In this document: positions 8,115-17,340 of the stretch, in pieces
How positions within the stretch are numbered: the stretch's first letter is position 1
How the letters are laid out: each line of letters begins with the position of its first letter
NCBI GenBank assembly: GCA_947625705.1
Contig: CANQPG010000008.1
Location: 1 to 45,779 of the forward strand
Length of the DNA stretch: 45,779 nucleotides
Reading direction: 5' to 3'
Source of the DNA: an uncultured Peptococcaceae bacterium
GTDB lineage: Bacteria > Bacillota > Dehalobacteriia > UBA4068 > UBA4997
Translations under genes and position numbers: made by a program
Notes under the pieces: model-generated
The model's input: the letters and a program-made list of their open reading frames with translations, nothing else
Database searches by the model: none
Told to the model about the DNA's origin: nothing

Positions 8115-8639
8115 ATGCGTTATAAGGTTTGCGGTAAACAGTACCGCAACGATAAATGCCTGGTCTGCGGCTTCGATAATCCGCTGAGCCTGGGCATGGA
8201 TTTCTGGCAGCTGGAAAACGGCGAGCTGGCGGCTTACTGCACCTGCCGGGAAGAACACCAAAGCTACCCCGGGCGCACCCACGGCGGTATCATCAGCGCT
8301 CTTTTGGACGAGGTGATCGGCCGCGCGATCTGCATTACCGAGCCGACCTGCTGGGGCGTAACGGTGGAGCTTAACGTGAAATTCCGGCAGCCCGTGCCGC
8401 TGAACGAACGCCTGCTGATCGTGGGGCGGACAACCCGCAACCGCAGCCGCATGTTCGAGGGCAGCGGCGAGATATATGACAACAGCGGCAAGGTGTTAGC
8501 TTCCGCCAGCGGCAATTATATGAAGCTGCCGGCGGACAAGATCGTGCATACCGACGACCCGGCAGGGCCGGTGAACGCGATGAACTGGCGGCTGGTGGAG
8601 GAAGCCCCCGCGCCGGAGTATATTGAGCTGCCCTATTGA
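8115..8639 (+). CDS. PaaI-type hotdog-fold thioesterase
   Basis: A 174-residue hotdog-fold protein. The segment GRTHGGIISALLDEVIGRA is the PaaI/YbgC-like signature, with the helix Asp/Glu expected to act in thioester hydrolysis. A short N-terminal extension carries C18-x-x-C21 (CLVCGFDNPLSLGM), seen in a subgroup of PaaI thioesterases. Substrate is unknown, probably an acyl- or aryl-CoA. AAGGAGG lies six bases before the ATG. It is 24 bases upstream of secA and likely shares its transcript, but this neighbourhood gives no functional link. Confidence 0.8.
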   Translation: MRYKVCGKQYRNDKCLVCGFDNPLSLGMDFWQLENGELAAYCTCREEHQSYPGRTHGGIISALLDEVIGRAICITEPTCWGVTVELNVKFRQPVPLNERLLIVGRTTRNRSRMFEGSGEIYDNSGKVLASASGNYMKLPADKIVHTDDPAGPVNAMNWRLVEEAPAPEYIELPY

Positions 8640-8663
8640 TTTTAAGCATATCTGGAGGATTTT

Positions 8664-11333
8664 ATGGCAAGTTTTTTTAAAAATCTGTTTGACAGCAACG
8701 CACACGAAATAAAAAAATACACCCAGCTGGTTGACCGCATAAACGCGCTGGAGCCGGCTATGCAGCAGCTTTCCGATGAGCAGCTTGCCGCCAAAACGGC
8801 GGAATTTAAGCAGCGGCTGGCGCAGGGCGCCTCGCTGAACGATTTAATGCTGGAGGCATACGCCGTGGTGCGCGAGGCCAGCGTGCGGGTGCTGGGCATG
8901 CGGCACTTCGACGTACAGCTGATCGGCGGCATGGCGCTGCACGACGGACGTATCGCCGAGATGAAAACCGGCGAGGGCAAAACGCTGGTGGCCACCTGCC
9001 CGGTTTACTTAAACGCGCTTTCCGGCAAGGGCGTCCACATGGTGACGGTGAACGAATACCTTTCCGCCCGCGACAGCCAGTGGATGGGCAAGCTTTACAA
9101 ATTTCTCGGCCTTTCGGTCGGCTTAATTGGCCACGCCGTGCCGCCGCCGGTGAAAAAGCTGCAATATAACTGCGACGTCACATTCGGCACCAACAACGAG
9201 TTCGGTTTCGATTATCTGCGCGACAACATGGCCGTGCGGCTGGAAAATCAGGTGCAGCGCGAGCTGCATTTCGCCATCATCGACGAGGTGGATAGTATTT
9301 TGATCGATGAAGCGCGCACGCCTCTGATCATCAGCGGCCAGGCGGAAAAGCCCACCGAGCGTTATTATCAGATGGCCAAAATTGCCGCGCGTATGCGCCG
9401 CGAGGAGGATTTCACCATTGACGAAAAGGCGCGCGCCGTCATGCTGACGCCGGCGGGCGTGGCCAAGGTGGAGCATTTGGTGGGCGTGGATAACCTCTAC
9501 GACAACGCCAACACCGAGCTGAACCATTTCGTCCAGCAGGCTTTAAAGGCGGAATTTCTGTTTAAGCGTGACCGCGATTACGTCGTGAAAGACGGCCAGG
9601 TCATCATCGTGGACGAGTTCACCGGCCGTTTGATGGACGGCCGCCGTTACAGCGACGGCCTGCACCAGGCGATCGAGGCCAAGGAAAACGTCATCGTGAT
9701 GAATGAAACCCAGACGCTGGCCAGTATCACGCTGCAAAACTATTTCCGTATGTATCAGAAGATCGCGGGCATGACCGGTACCGCCATGACCGAGGAAGAA
9801 GAATTCCGCACCATCTACGGGCTGGACGTGGTGGAGATCCCCACCAACAAGCCCATGCAGCGCAAAGACCTCCCCGACGTTATCTACCGCACCGAGCCGG
9901 GCAAATTTCGCGCCGTGGTGGAGGATATCGCCGCCAAGCACGCCAAAGGCCAGCCGGTATTGGTGGGCACCGTCTCGATCGAAAAATCGGAGGTTTTAAG
10001 CCAGCTTTTAAAGCAAAAGGGTATCCCCCATCAGGTCTTAAACGCCAAGTACCATGAGCAGGAGGCCGAGATCATCGCGCAGGCCGGCAAGTTCGGCGCG
10101 GTTACCATCGCCACCAACATGGCCGGCCGCGGTACTGATATCATGCTGGGCGGCAACCCGGAATTCATGCTGCGCCAAATGCAGCTGAAAGACCCGGAAC
10201 GCGAATGGACGCTCTCGGAGGAAAAGGAATACCTCGCCAAATACGAGGCCGAGGTCAAAGCGGAACGCGAAAAGGTGCTGGCCGCCGGGGGGCTGGCCAT
10301 CATCGGCACCGAGAGGCATGAGAGCCGCCGTATCGATAACCAGCTGCGCGGCCGTTCCGGCCGTCAGGGCGACATCGGCCAAAGCCAGTTCTACATCTCG
10401 GTGGACGACGACTTAATGCGGCGCTTCGGCGGCGAGAGCTTCAAGGGCATGCTGGACAAAATCGGCATGGACGACACCATGCCGATCGAAGTGAAGATGG
10501 TCAGCAAGTCCATTGAGAGCGCGCAGAAACGCGTGGAATCCCGCAACTTTGATATCCGCAAAAACGTGCTGGAATACGATAACGTGATGAACCAGCAGCG
10601 CAAGCTGATCTATCAGCAGCGGCAGGACGTTCTCTCCGGCCAGAACCTGCACGAGCAGGTGCTGTTCATGCTGAAATCCTCCATCGAGCATATCGTCGGG
10701 CGATACAGCAACGTCAGCGATTACCCGGAGGAATGGGATCTGGCGGCGCTGCTGCACGACTATACCGATGTGCTGCCGGAGCATGGCCTGGAACCCGCCG
10801 ATCTGGCGCGCCTGGCCAAAGACGAGGTTATCCCCCTGCTTTATGACAAGGCGGCGGCGCATTTGGAAGCCCGCAGCGAAAAGCTGGGCGAGGACATGCT
10901 GCATAATCTGGAGCGCATGATCATTTTGAAATCCGTCGACGAAAAATGGATGGAGCATATCGACGCGATGGATCAGCTGCGCCAGGGCGTGGGCTATCAG
11001 GCGATCGGCCAGCAAAACCCAGTCACCGTCTATAAAAATGAGGCGTTTGATATGTTCGAGGCAATGATCGCCGATATTCAGTTATCCGTTTCGCGCCTGA
11101 TCCAACGGGTCGAGGTGGTGGAAGCGCCAAAAGAACGCAAAAACCTTGTCGCCAGCCACGGCGGCGAAGCCAGCGGCGAAAAGGCCGCGCCCAAGAAGAA
11201 AACGCCCGTCCATGCCGAGCCGAAAATCGGCCGGAACGACCCCTGCCCCTGCGGCTCCGGCAAGAAGTATAAGAACTGCTGCGGCCGCCCCGGCGCCAAT
11301 GCGGGCGCTGAGAATACCGAAAACAACGCATAA
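8664..11333 (+). CDS. secA: Preprotein translocase ATPase SecA
   Basis: Motor ATPase that drives unfolded preproteins through SecYEG. The 889-residue protein has Walker A at 102-107 (TGEGKT), DEVD Walker B at 207-210, the preprotein cross-linking region, nucleotide-binding fold 2 with [13 protein letters not shown], an intact helical wing and scaffold, and the C-terminal zinc-binding tail [16 protein letters not shown] that contacts lipid and SecB-like partners. GGAGG precedes the ATG. It is directly followed by prfB (17 bases), a frequent pairing in Firmicutes. Confidence 0.98.
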   Translation: MASFFKNLFDSNAHEIKKYTQLVDRINALEPAMQQLSDEQLAAKTAEFKQRLAQGASLNDLMLEAYAVVREASVRVLGMRHFDVQLIGGMALHDGRIAEMKTGEGKTLVATCPVYLNALSGKGVHMVTVNEYLSARDSQWMGKLYKFLGLSVGLIGHAVPPPVKKLQYNCDVTFGTNNEFGFDYLRDNMAVRLENQVQRELHFAIIDEVDSILIDEARTPLIISGQAEKPTERYYQMAKIAARMRREEDFTIDEKARAVMLTPAGVAKVEHLVGVDNLYDNANTELNHFVQQALKAEFLFKRDRDYVVKDGQVIIVDEFTGRLMDGRRYSDGLHQAIEAKENVIVMNETQTLASITLQNYFRMYQKIAGMTGTAMTEEEEFRTIYGLDVVEIPTNKPMQRKDLPDVIYRTEPGKFRAVVEDIAAKHAKGQPVLVGTVSIEKSEVLSQLLKQKGIPHQVLNAKYHEQEAEIIAQAGKFGAVTIATNMAGRGTDIMLGGNPEFMLRQMQLKDPEREWTLSEEKEYLAKYEAEVKAEREKVLAAGGLAIIGTERHESRRIDNQLRGRSGRQGDIGQSQFYISVDDDLMRRFGGESFKGMLDKIGMDDTMPIEVKMVSKSIESAQKRVESRNFDIRKNVLEYDNVMNQQRKLIYQQRQDVLSGQNLHEQVLFMLKSSIEHIVGRYSNVSDYPEEWDLAALLHDYTDVLPEHGLEPADLARLAKDEVIPLLYDKAAAHLEARSEKLGEDMLHNLERMIILKSVDEKWMEHIDAMDQLRQGVGYQAIGQQNPVTVYKNEAFDMFEAMIADIQLSVSRLIQRVEVVEAPKERKNLVASHGGEASGEKAAPKKKTPVHAEPKIGRNDPCPCGSGKKYKNCCGRPGANAGAENTENNA

Positions 11334-11350
11334 TTCGGAGGTTGAGATAA

Positions 11351-12448
11351 ATGCTGACAGACTGGAAACCGCAAATTGAACGCGCTGAGGAGAAGCTGCA
11401 CGAGCTGGAAAAAGCGCTCGACATGACCTGAAGGGTTGAGGAGGCCGCGCGGCTGGAGGAGCAAACCGCCGCCCCCGGCTTCTGGGACGACCAGGAAGCG
11501 GCGCAGAGCCTGCTGCAAAAGCTGACCCAGCTGAAATCCGTCATCAACAACTTTAACGATTTAAGCAGCCGCTTATCCGACGTGCAGACGCTGCTGGAGC
11601 TGGCGCTGGAGGAGGAGGACGAGAGCCTGGAAAAGGAGATCGAGCACGATTTCCACGACCTCTCCCGTGATTTGGATAAGCTGGAGATCGAGGTGCTGTT
11701 CAGCGGGCCTTATGACGACCACGACTGTATCCTGACGCTGCACGCCGGCGCGGGCGGCACCGAGGCGCAGGACTGGGCGGATATGCTGTACCGTATGTAT
11801 ACCCGCTTCTGCGAGAAAAACGGCTTCAAATGCGAGGTGCTGGACTATCTGGACGGCGAGGAGGCCGGCTTAAAAAGCGTCACGCTGGGCATTGAGGGCG
11901 CGCATGCCTACGGCCACTTCCGCTCGGAAAAGGGCGTCCACCGGCTGGTGCGTATCTCGCCGTTTGACGCTTCCGCCCGCCGCCACACCTCTTTTGCCTC
12001 GGTGGATATTATGCCGCAGGTGCAGGAGGATAACGAGATCGTCATCAACCCGGAGGACTTGAAGATCGACACCTACCGGAGCGGCGGCGCCGGCGGCCAG
12101 CACGTCAACAAGACAGACTCCGCCGTGCGGATCACCCACCTGCCCACCGGCATTGTGGTGCAGTGCCAGGACGAGCGCTCGCAGTACAACAACAAAGACC
12201 GCGCGATGAAGCTCTTAAAAGCGCGGCTGCTGGAAGAAAAGGTGCGCGAGCGGGAAAAAGAGCTGGCCGAGATCCGCGGCGAACACACCGACATCGGCTG
12301 GGGCAATCAAATCCGCTCTTACGTGTTCCAGCCCTACCGCATGGTGAAGGATCACCGCACCAACGCGGAGACCGGCAACGTGGACGCGGTGATGGACGGT
12401 GAGCTGCTGCCCTTTATGAGCGCCTACCTGAAAGCGTTTAAGGGCTGA
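11351..12448 (+). CDS. prfB: Peptide chain release factor 2 with an in-frame UGA at codon 27
   Basis: RF2 terminates translation at UGA and UAA. Beyond codon 27 the protein has the RF2 recognition motif SPF (VRISPFDAS) and the catalytic GGQ loop ([13 protein letters not shown]). The ATG at 11351 follows CGGAGG and encodes a family-like N-terminus ([20 protein letters not shown]). At the usual frameshift position the sequence is GCG CTC GAC (Ala-Leu-Asp), already in frame with no extra base. Three codons after that Asp comes TGA (11429-11431), and homologous sequence ([19 protein letters not shown]) continues in the same frame, with no ATG, GTG or TTG until GTG 11582. Because RF2 is essential, the UGA is read through, bypassed by unusual initiation, or a sequence error. 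The gene ends in a normal TGA. Confidence 0.92.
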
Positions 12449-12469
12449 TATTCAGGCGGGGCATTGGGG

Positions 12470-12580
12470 CGGGGCATTGATAAAACTTTCCGCTACACGA
12501 CCTGCGCAAGTTTCGCGGAAAGTATTATCAATACCCGCCAGCGCAGGGTCGCGAAAAGCGAAAAAATTATCAATGCCCTG
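12470..12580. repeat. Palindromic element B1 and half-element B2
   Basis: B1 (12470-12539) has arms GGGGCATTGATAAAACTTTC and GAAAGTATTATCAATACCC around the core ACACGACCTGCGCAAG. B2 (12540-12580) keeps only a right arm (AAAAAATTATCAATGCCCTG) and appears truncated. The element lies between prfB and the transketolase genes, outside any coding sequence. Confidence 0.8.
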
Positions 12581-12643
12581 CTTTCTGAACTTGTATTAGT
12601 TAAAATTATATAAAGAATTGCAAAAAAATTGGGGGTTATGTTT

Positions 12644-13453
12644 GTGGATACTGTGGCATTGGAGGCCAAGGCCAAAGAGATGCGGCGCGAGATCGTCAAA
12701 ATGATCGCCGCGGCGGCCAGCGGTCACCCCGGCGGGTCGCTTTCCGCCGCGGACATTCTGACGGTGCTGTACTTTGACAAAATGAATCTGCGGCCGGAGG
12801 AGCCGCATTGGGAGGAACGGGATTATTTCGTCCTCTCCAAGGGGCACGCGGCGCCCGCCCTGTATGCGGCGCTGGCGCTCCGGGGCTTCTTCCCGGTGGA
12901 GCAGCTGGCGACGCTTCGGAAGCTGCACAGCCCTCTCCAGGGTCACCCGGTAAGCAGCAAGGTGCCGGGGGTAGACGTCAGCACCGGCTCGCTCGGCCAG
13001 GGTATCAGCGTGGCCTGCGGCATTGCCAAGGGGCTGAAAATCAGCGGCAAGCCCAACCGCGTCTATGCCCTTTTGGGCGACGGCGAATGTCAGGAGGGCG
13101 AGGTTTGGGAGGCGTTGATGTTTGCCGCCCATTATAAGCTGAATAACCTGACCGTCATCATCGACAAAAACCGCCTGCAAATTGACGGCCCGGTGGACGA
13201 GGTGATGTCTACCGCGCCGCTGGATAAGAAGCTGGACGCTTTCGGCTTCAATGTGCTGCTGGTGAACGGCCATAACCTGGAGAGTATCGGCCAGGCCATT
13301 GACCGCGCGCAGCAAGAGACCAGCCGCCCCACCGCCATCATCGCCAACACGGTGAAGGGGCGCGGCGTTTCGTTCATGGAAAATCAGGTGGGCTGGCACG
13401 GCACGGCGCCCAAGCCAGAGGAAGCCGCCCAGGCCTTACAGGAATTGGCATAA
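12644..13453 (+). CDS. Transketolase, N-terminal subunit
   Basis: Carries the thiamine-diphosphate pyrophosphate-binding half of a split transketolase, which interconverts pentose phosphates and glycolytic sugars. Signatures are GHPGGSLSAADILTVLY, LSKGHAAPALYAAL and the ThDP motif GDGECQEGEVWEA. Length (269 residues) fits the N-subunit family. GTG at 12644 is chosen because GGGGG lies eight bases upstream; the ATG at 12638 is only two bases from that site. The partner subunit begins 18 bases downstream, so both are translated from one message. Confidence 0.93.
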   Translation: MDTVALEAKAKEMRREIVKMIAAAASGHPGGSLSAADILTVLYFDKMNLRPEEPHWEERDYFVLSKGHAAPALYAALALRGFFPVEQLATLRKLHSPLQGHPVSSKVPGVDVSTGSLGQGISVACGIAKGLKISGKPNRVYALLGDGECQEGEVWEALMFAAHYKLNNLTVIIDKNRLQIDGPVDEVMSTAPLDKKLDAFGFNVLLVNGHNLESIGQAIDRAQQETSRPTAIIANTVKGRGVSFMENQVGWHGTAPKPEEAAQALQELA

Positions 13454-13471
13454 GCCAGGGAGGGAAGTTAA

Positions 13472-14410
13472 ATGACAGAAAAAATTGCGACCCGCGACGC
13501 TTACGGCCAAACGCTGGCGGAGCTGGCGGCCACCGACCCCGAACTGGTGGTGCTGGACGCCGACCTGGCCAAATCCACCAAAACCGCCGAGTTTGCCAAA
13601 GTTGCGCCCGAGCGTTTTGTGGAAATGGGTATCGCGGAACAGAATATGATCGGCGTGGCGGCAGGCCTGGCCACGCTGGGCAAGCACGTTTTTTGCAGCT
13701 CTTTCGCTATTTTTGCGGTGGGGCGCGCCTTTGAGCAGGTCAGAAACGCCCTGGCCTATCCGGGGCTGCCGGTAACGGTGGCGGCCACCCATGCCGGTAT
13801 CACCGTGGGCGAGGACGGCGCGACGCACCAGGCCGTGGAGGATATCGCCCTGATGCGCGCCGTACCGAACATGACGGTGATCGTGCCCGCCGACGCGCGG
13901 GAAACGGCGCAGGCCGTCAAAGCTCTGGCGGCATATGACAAGCCCGCCTATCTGCGGTTGGGGCGGCTCGCGGTGGAGACCGTGCTGCCGGAGGACTATC
14001 AGTTTGCTATCGGCAAGGGCTGCGTTTTGCGCGAGGGCAATGACGCGGTCATCTTCGCCTGCGGCCTGATGGTGCAGGAGGCCATGCACGCGGCAGAACA
14101 GCTCGCCGCCGAGGGTATCAGCGTGACAGTGGCGGATATGGCGACGGTGAAGCCGCTGGACGCCGAGCTGGTTATCCGCCTGGCCAAACAGTGCGGCGCC
14201 GTGGTGACGGCGGAGGAACACAACATTATCGGCGGCCTGGGCAGCGCGGTGGCCGAGGTTTTGGCCGAAAACTGCCCCACGCCCCTGCTCCGCGTCGGTG
14301 TGGCCGACAGCTTTGGGCAATCCGGCAAACCCGCCGAGCTGATGGCGGAATACTCCCTCACGGCGGAAGCCATCGCCGCCAAGGTGCGCGAGGTCATCAA
14401 GCGCAAATAG
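13472..14410 (+). CDS. Transketolase, C-terminal subunit
   Basis: Provides the pyrimidine-binding half of the split transketolase. LDADLAKSTKT and the catalytic-Glu segment FVEMGIAEQNMIGVAAGLA are diagnostic, followed by the C-terminal transketolase domain (AEEHNIIGGLGSAVAE). The protein has 312 residues, normal for this subunit. GGAGGG lies before the ATG. It is also similar to the C-terminal half of DXP synthase and pyruvate dehydrogenase E1 beta, but pairing with the N-subunit decides the call. Confidence 0.93.
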   Translation: MTEKIATRDAYGQTLAELAATDPELVVLDADLAKSTKTAEFAKVAPERFVEMGIAEQNMIGVAAGLATLGKHVFCSSFAIFAVGRAFEQVRNALAYPGLPVTVAATHAGITVGEDGATHQAVEDIALMRAVPNMTVIVPADARETAQAVKALAAYDKPAYLRLGRLAVETVLPEDYQFAIGKGCVLREGNDAVIFACGLMVQEAMHAAEQLAAEGISVTVADMATVKPLDAELVIRLAKQCGAVVTAEEHNIIGGLGSAVAEVLAENCPTPLLRVGVADSFGQSGKPAELMAEYSLTAEAIAAKVREVIKRK

Positions 14411-14420
14411 GAGAGTTTCG

Positions 14421-15053
14421 ATGGCTTTCGATTTCAAAAAAGAGTACAAGGAATTTTATCTGCCCAAGAGCAGGCCGCAGATAGTCGACGTGCCGCCCGC
14501 AAATTACATCACGGTGCGCGGCCAAGGCGATCCGAACGCCGCGGGCGGCGCGTATCAGCAGGCGGTCAGCGTTTTGTATGCGGTTGCTTATACCCTCAAA
14601 ATGAGTTACAAGACCGACCATAAGATCGCGGGCTTTTTTGAGTATGTCGTGCCGCCGCTGGAGGGCTTCTGGTGGCAGGAGAATGTGGACGGTGTAGATT
14701 ACAGCCGCAAAGAAAACTTTAACTGGATCTCGGTTATCCGCCTGCCGGATTTTGTCAGCGAGGACGACTTCCGCTGGGCGGTGGAAACGGCAACCCGAAA
14801 GAAAAAGTCGGACTGTTCCGTCGCCGAGTTTTTGAGCGTTAACGAGGGGCTTTGCGTCCAAATCATGCACGTCGGGCCGTATGACGACGAGCCGCAGAGC
14901 GTGGCGCTGCTGGACGAATATCTGGCGGCGAATGGCTACGTCAATGACATGACCGCCGAGCGGCGGCACCACGAGATTTACCTCTCCGACCCGCGCAAAA
15001 CGCCGCCGGAGAAATGGAAAACCGTTATCCGCCACCCCATCAAACAGGCATAA
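14421..15053 (+). CDS. GyrI-like small-molecule-binding domain protein
   Basis: A 210-residue protein without a DNA-binding domain. It resembles the stand-alone GyrI-like/SOUL-type ligand-binding family: the start FKKEYKEFYLPKSRPQIVDV, the PPANYITVRGQGDPN segment, the ENVDGVDYSRKENFNWISVIRLP strand and a C-terminal ERRHHEIYLSDPRKTPPEKWKT are typical. Members bind hydrophobic compounds, and some hydrolyse cyclopropanoid cytotoxins. AGGAGAG precedes the ATG ten bases after the transketolase stop, so it is probably in the same operon, though no metabolic connection is evident. Confidence 0.75.
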   Translation: MAFDFKKEYKEFYLPKSRPQIVDVPPANYITVRGQGDPNAAGGAYQQAVSVLYAVAYTLKMSYKTDHKIAGFFEYVVPPLEGFWWQENVDGVDYSRKENFNWISVIRLPDFVSEDDFRWAVETATRKKKSDCSVAEFLSVNEGLCVQIMHVGPYDDEPQSVALLDEYLAANGYVNDMTAERRHHEIYLSDPRKTPPEKWKTVIRHPIKQA

Positions 15054-15062
15054 AAAACGCCC

Positions 15063-15091
15063 TTGACAAGGGCAGATGAAGTGCGTATAAT
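15063..15091 (+). promoter_or_regulatory. Perfect-consensus promoter for the antisense RNA
   Basis: TTGACA (15063-15068) and TATAAT (15086-15091) are exactly 17 bases apart, the best promoter in the window. No open reading frame follows. The -35 box lies inside a small palindrome (GCCCTTGACAAGGGC). Confidence 0.85.
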
Positions 15092-15097
15092 AAGAAA

Positions 15098-15194
15098 GAA
15101 GACGGTTCGCCATGGCAGTGGCGGGTTGTCCCAAAATTACATCTTTATTTGAGGAACGCCGCTTTCCGCTATGGTGAGCGGTTATCTTCTTTTA
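15098..15194 (+). ncRNA. Predicted antisense RNA (type I antitoxin)
   Basis: A short RNA is expected to start near 15098 and stop after the CCGCT/AGCGG hairpin (15166-15181) followed by a T-rich stretch to 15194. It contains no ribosome site or open frame of note. It overlaps the last codons of the convergent toxin gene (stop at 15182-15184) and its whole 3' region, so it can base-pair with the toxin mRNA. Its first bases (AGAAAGAAGACGGT) nearly match the toxin mRNA's 5' end (AGAAAAAAGACGGT). Assignment rests on position and promoter; the ends are estimates. Confidence 0.65.
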
Positions 15195-15265
15195 TCGGCT
15201 AAGAACAAACCGATAATGCCGATAACGACCAGGCAGAACTCAAAAAAGTTACCGTATGTCATCAT
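15182..15265 (-). CDS. Small holin-like membrane toxin of a type I toxin-antitoxin system
   Basis: Encodes a 26-27 residue peptide beginning MTYGNFFEF, with one hydrophobic helix (CLVVIGIIGLFL) and the charged end ADKRR. This shape matches the holin-like/TxpA-type type I toxins of Firmicutes, which insert in the cytoplasmic membrane. AAAGGTGG lies upstream of two adjacent ATGs (15265 and 15262); the second is better spaced. A longer in-frame reading to 15379 is unlikely because it crosses the promoter. Convergent transcription of an antisense RNA from 15063 supports the call. Toxicity is inferred. Confidence 0.7.
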   Translation of the reverse strand: MMTYGNFFEFCLVVIGIIGLFLADKRR

Positions 15266-15321
15266 CAACATCACCACCTTTGCAGGTAGTGGACAACCGT
15301 ACCGTCTTTTTTCTATGGCAA

Positions 15322-15350
15322 ATTTTAGCACGTTTTCGACACAATAGCAA
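15322..15350 (-). promoter_or_regulatory. Promoter of the small toxin gene
   Basis: On the minus strand TTGCTA (15345-15350) and TAAAAT (15322-15327) are 17 bases apart. The transcript would start near 15315, leaving a leader of about 50 bases. Confidence 0.65.
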
Positions 15351-15376
15351 GAGGGAGCCGCAAGGCTCCCTCTTTT
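15351..15376. terminator. Hairpin immediately after asnB
   Basis: Stem GAGGGAGCC/GGCTCCCTC with loop GCAA starts right at the asnB stop. The T-run (TTTT) lies on the plus-strand side, so it is a better terminator for transcription arriving from the left, but it may also end asnB. It abuts the toxin promoter's -35 box. Confidence 0.6.
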
Positions 15377-17217
15377 CATGCGTCCACGTATTCAACGTGG
15401 TAATGCTTCAGCCAATGGTTTACCTGCAAAAAGTAGGCGATCGTCTGCGGCGTCAACATCAGCTGACCGTACCACGGCGTCTGCACGTCGCTGACCAGCA
15501 GTTTTTCCAGCGCCTCGCGCCGGCAAAAAACCAGCAGCGGCGCGCTGCTATCTGCCAGCACCTGCCGCAGCATATCGCTGACCACCGCCAGGTAAACCGG
15601 ATTGTGCGTTTTGGGATAAGGGCTCTTCTTGCGCCACAGCACCTCGTCCGGCAGCCAGCCGCGCATCGCCTCGCGCAGCAGCCCCTTTTCGTGCCCCTGC
15701 CAGTCCTTGAACGCCCACGGCACGGTGTAAAGATACTCCGCCACACGCCAGTCGCAGAACGGCACCCGCACCTCCAGCCCGCTCCACATGCTCATGCGAT
15801 CCTTGCGATCCAGCAGCGTCTGCATGAACCAGGTCAAATTCAGCGCCATCATTTCCTTGACGCGGCGGTTATCGCCCGCACATTCCGGCAGGATATCCGC
15901 CTCGGCCAGCGTTTTTTCATACGCCGCGTTGATATAGGCCGCCCCATCGATCGTCTCCGCCAAATCCTGCCGCAGAAATTCGCTCCGCCAGGCCGTTGAC
16001 TGCGCCCAGGGGAAGCCGTATTTGGCGCGGATCTCCGGGTCACGATACCACGGGTAGCCGCCGAAAATTTCATCGGCACACTCACCGGAAAGCGCCACCG
16101 TCACTTCCTTTTTGATCTCGCGGCAGAACAGCAGCAGCGAGCTGTCCACGTCGGCCATGCCGGGCAGGTCGCGCGCCTCCACCGCCTCATAGAGCGCCGG
16201 CGCCAGCGCCTCGCTCTCCAGCACCACCAGATGGTTTTCCGCGTTCAGGTACTCGTTCATGCGGCGGATAAACGCCTCGTCGCTGTTCGGCTGGAACTTG
16301 CTGCGCTTAAAATAACGCTCGTTGTCGCGATAGGTGACGGAAAACGTTTTGAGCTTTTGCCCGCTTGCCGTGTAATATTTATCGGCCACGGCGGCGATCA
16401 GGCTGGAATCCAGCCCACCGGATAAGAAGCAGCCCAGCGGCACGTCGCTGACCAGCTGCCGCTCGATCGCGTCCTCCACCAAATGCCGCACCTTGGCCGC
16501 CGCCTCGGCAAAGCTGTCGTGGCAGGGCGCGTCATGCAGCCGCCAATAGGCCTGCTCCCGCCAACCCGCCGCGTCATAAACCGCCATATATGCCGCCGGC
16601 AGCTCCTGCACGCCGCGGAACACGCCGCAGCCCGGCGTGCGCCCCGGCCCCATATAGAACACCTCCGCCAGCCCCCGGCGGTCGATCTGTGGCGAAACCT
16701 GCGGGTGCGCCAGCAGCGCCTTGATCTCCGACGCGAACAGCAGCGTATCCCCCGCCAGGGCATAAAACAGCGGTTTCACGCCAAAGCGGTCACGCGCCAG
16801 AAATAGCCTGCCCGCCGCCCGCTCCCAAACCGCAAACGCAAAAATGCCGTTCAGCCGCGGCAGAACCGCCTCGCCCCACTCGGCAAAACCGTGCAGCACC
16901 ACCTCGGTGTCGGAATGGCCGCGGAACTCATGCCCCGCCGCCGCAAGCTCCGCCCGCAGCTCCTCGGTATTATAAATCTCACCGTTATATACCAGCACCA
17001 AATGCCGCCCCTGCCAGTCCAAATGCATGGGCTGGCGCCCCTTGGCCACGTCAACCACCGCCAGCCGCGCGTGGATCAGCGCCGCGTGGTCGTCCCAGAA
17101 AAGCCCCTCCTGGTCGGGGCCGCGCCGCCGCAAAGTCTCCTGCATCGCCCACCAGGTCGGCAGCCTCGCCTCGCCGAAATTCTCCCGCAAATTGATCTCC
17201 CCGGCAATTCCGCACAT
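15376..17217 (-). CDS. asnB: Asparagine synthase (glutamine-hydrolysing)
   Basis: Converts aspartate, ATP and glutamine to asparagine. The 613-residue protein begins with the glutaminase domain (Cys2 in MCGIAGEIN) and has the ATP-pyrophosphatase loop SGGLDSS at 266-272, followed by GECADEIFGGYPWY and the KDRMSMWSGLEVRVPF segment. Length fits AsnB. GAGGAG precedes the ATG by nine bases. The members of this family that modify peptidoglycan or lasso peptides cannot be excluded by sequence alone, but no such neighbours exist; isolated asnB suggests housekeeping use. Confidence 0.93.
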   Translation of the reverse strand: MCGIAGEINLRENFGEARLPTWWAMQETLRRRGPDQEGLFWDDHAALIHARLAVVDVAKGRQPMHLDWQGRHLVLVYNGEIYNTEELRAELAAAGHEFRGHSDTEVVLHGFAEWGEAVLPRLNGIFAFAVWERAAGRLFLARDRFGVKPLFYALAGDTLLFASEIKALLAHPQVSPQIDRRGLAEVFYMGPGRTPGCGVFRGVQELPAAYMAVYDAAGWREQAYWRLHDAPCHDSFAEAAAKVRHLVEDAIERQLVSDVPLGCFLSGGLDSSLIAAVADKYYTASGQKLKTFSVTYRDNERYFKRSKFQPNSDEAFIRRMNEYLNAENHLVVLESEALAPALYEAVEARDLPGMADVDSSLLLFCREIKKEVTVALSGECADEIFGGYPWYRDPEIRAKYGFPWAQSTAWRSEFLRQDLAETIDGAAYINAAYEKTLAEADILPECAGDNRRVKEMMALNLTWFMQTLLDRKDRMSMWSGLEVRVPFCDWRVAEYLYTVPWAFKDWQGHEKGLLREAMRGWLPDEVLWRKKSPYPKTHNPVYLAVVSDMLRQVLADSSAPLLVFCRREALEKLLVSDVQTPWYGQLMLTPQTIAYFLQVNHWLKHYHVEYVDA

Positions 17218-17289
17218 TCCGCAACACTCCTCGCCCTATTCTCCCTCTCAATATATGCGGGCGGCGGCGGGGTTTGCCTGTTCGGGGCG

Positions 17290-17317
17290 AAAAAAAACGA
17301 CCCGCGCTTAACGCAGG
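17290..17317 (-). terminator. Terminator after the HD-GYP gene
   Basis: On the minus strand CCTGCG-TTAAG-CGCGGG is followed by TCG and a run of eight T. Confidence 0.75.
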
Positions 17318-17340
17318 CCGCAGCAGGCAACGTTTGGTTT

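Noticed and set aside
11429-11431. Selenocysteine or general UGA reassignment as the explanation for the prfB UGA
   Set aside because: No selenocysteine insertion-type hairpin or redox motif is apparent, family members have no conserved Cys there, and UGA serves as an ordinary stop in this window, including at the end of prfB itself.
11400-11480. A normal +1 programmed frameshift in prfB
   Set aside because: Shifting +1 at the UGA gives a frame unrelated to RF2; the frame before and after the UGA is the same.
15266-15379. A 65-residue version of the small toxin
   Set aside because: The added sequence crosses the promoter and asnB hairpin and lacks a ribosome site; the short form has one.
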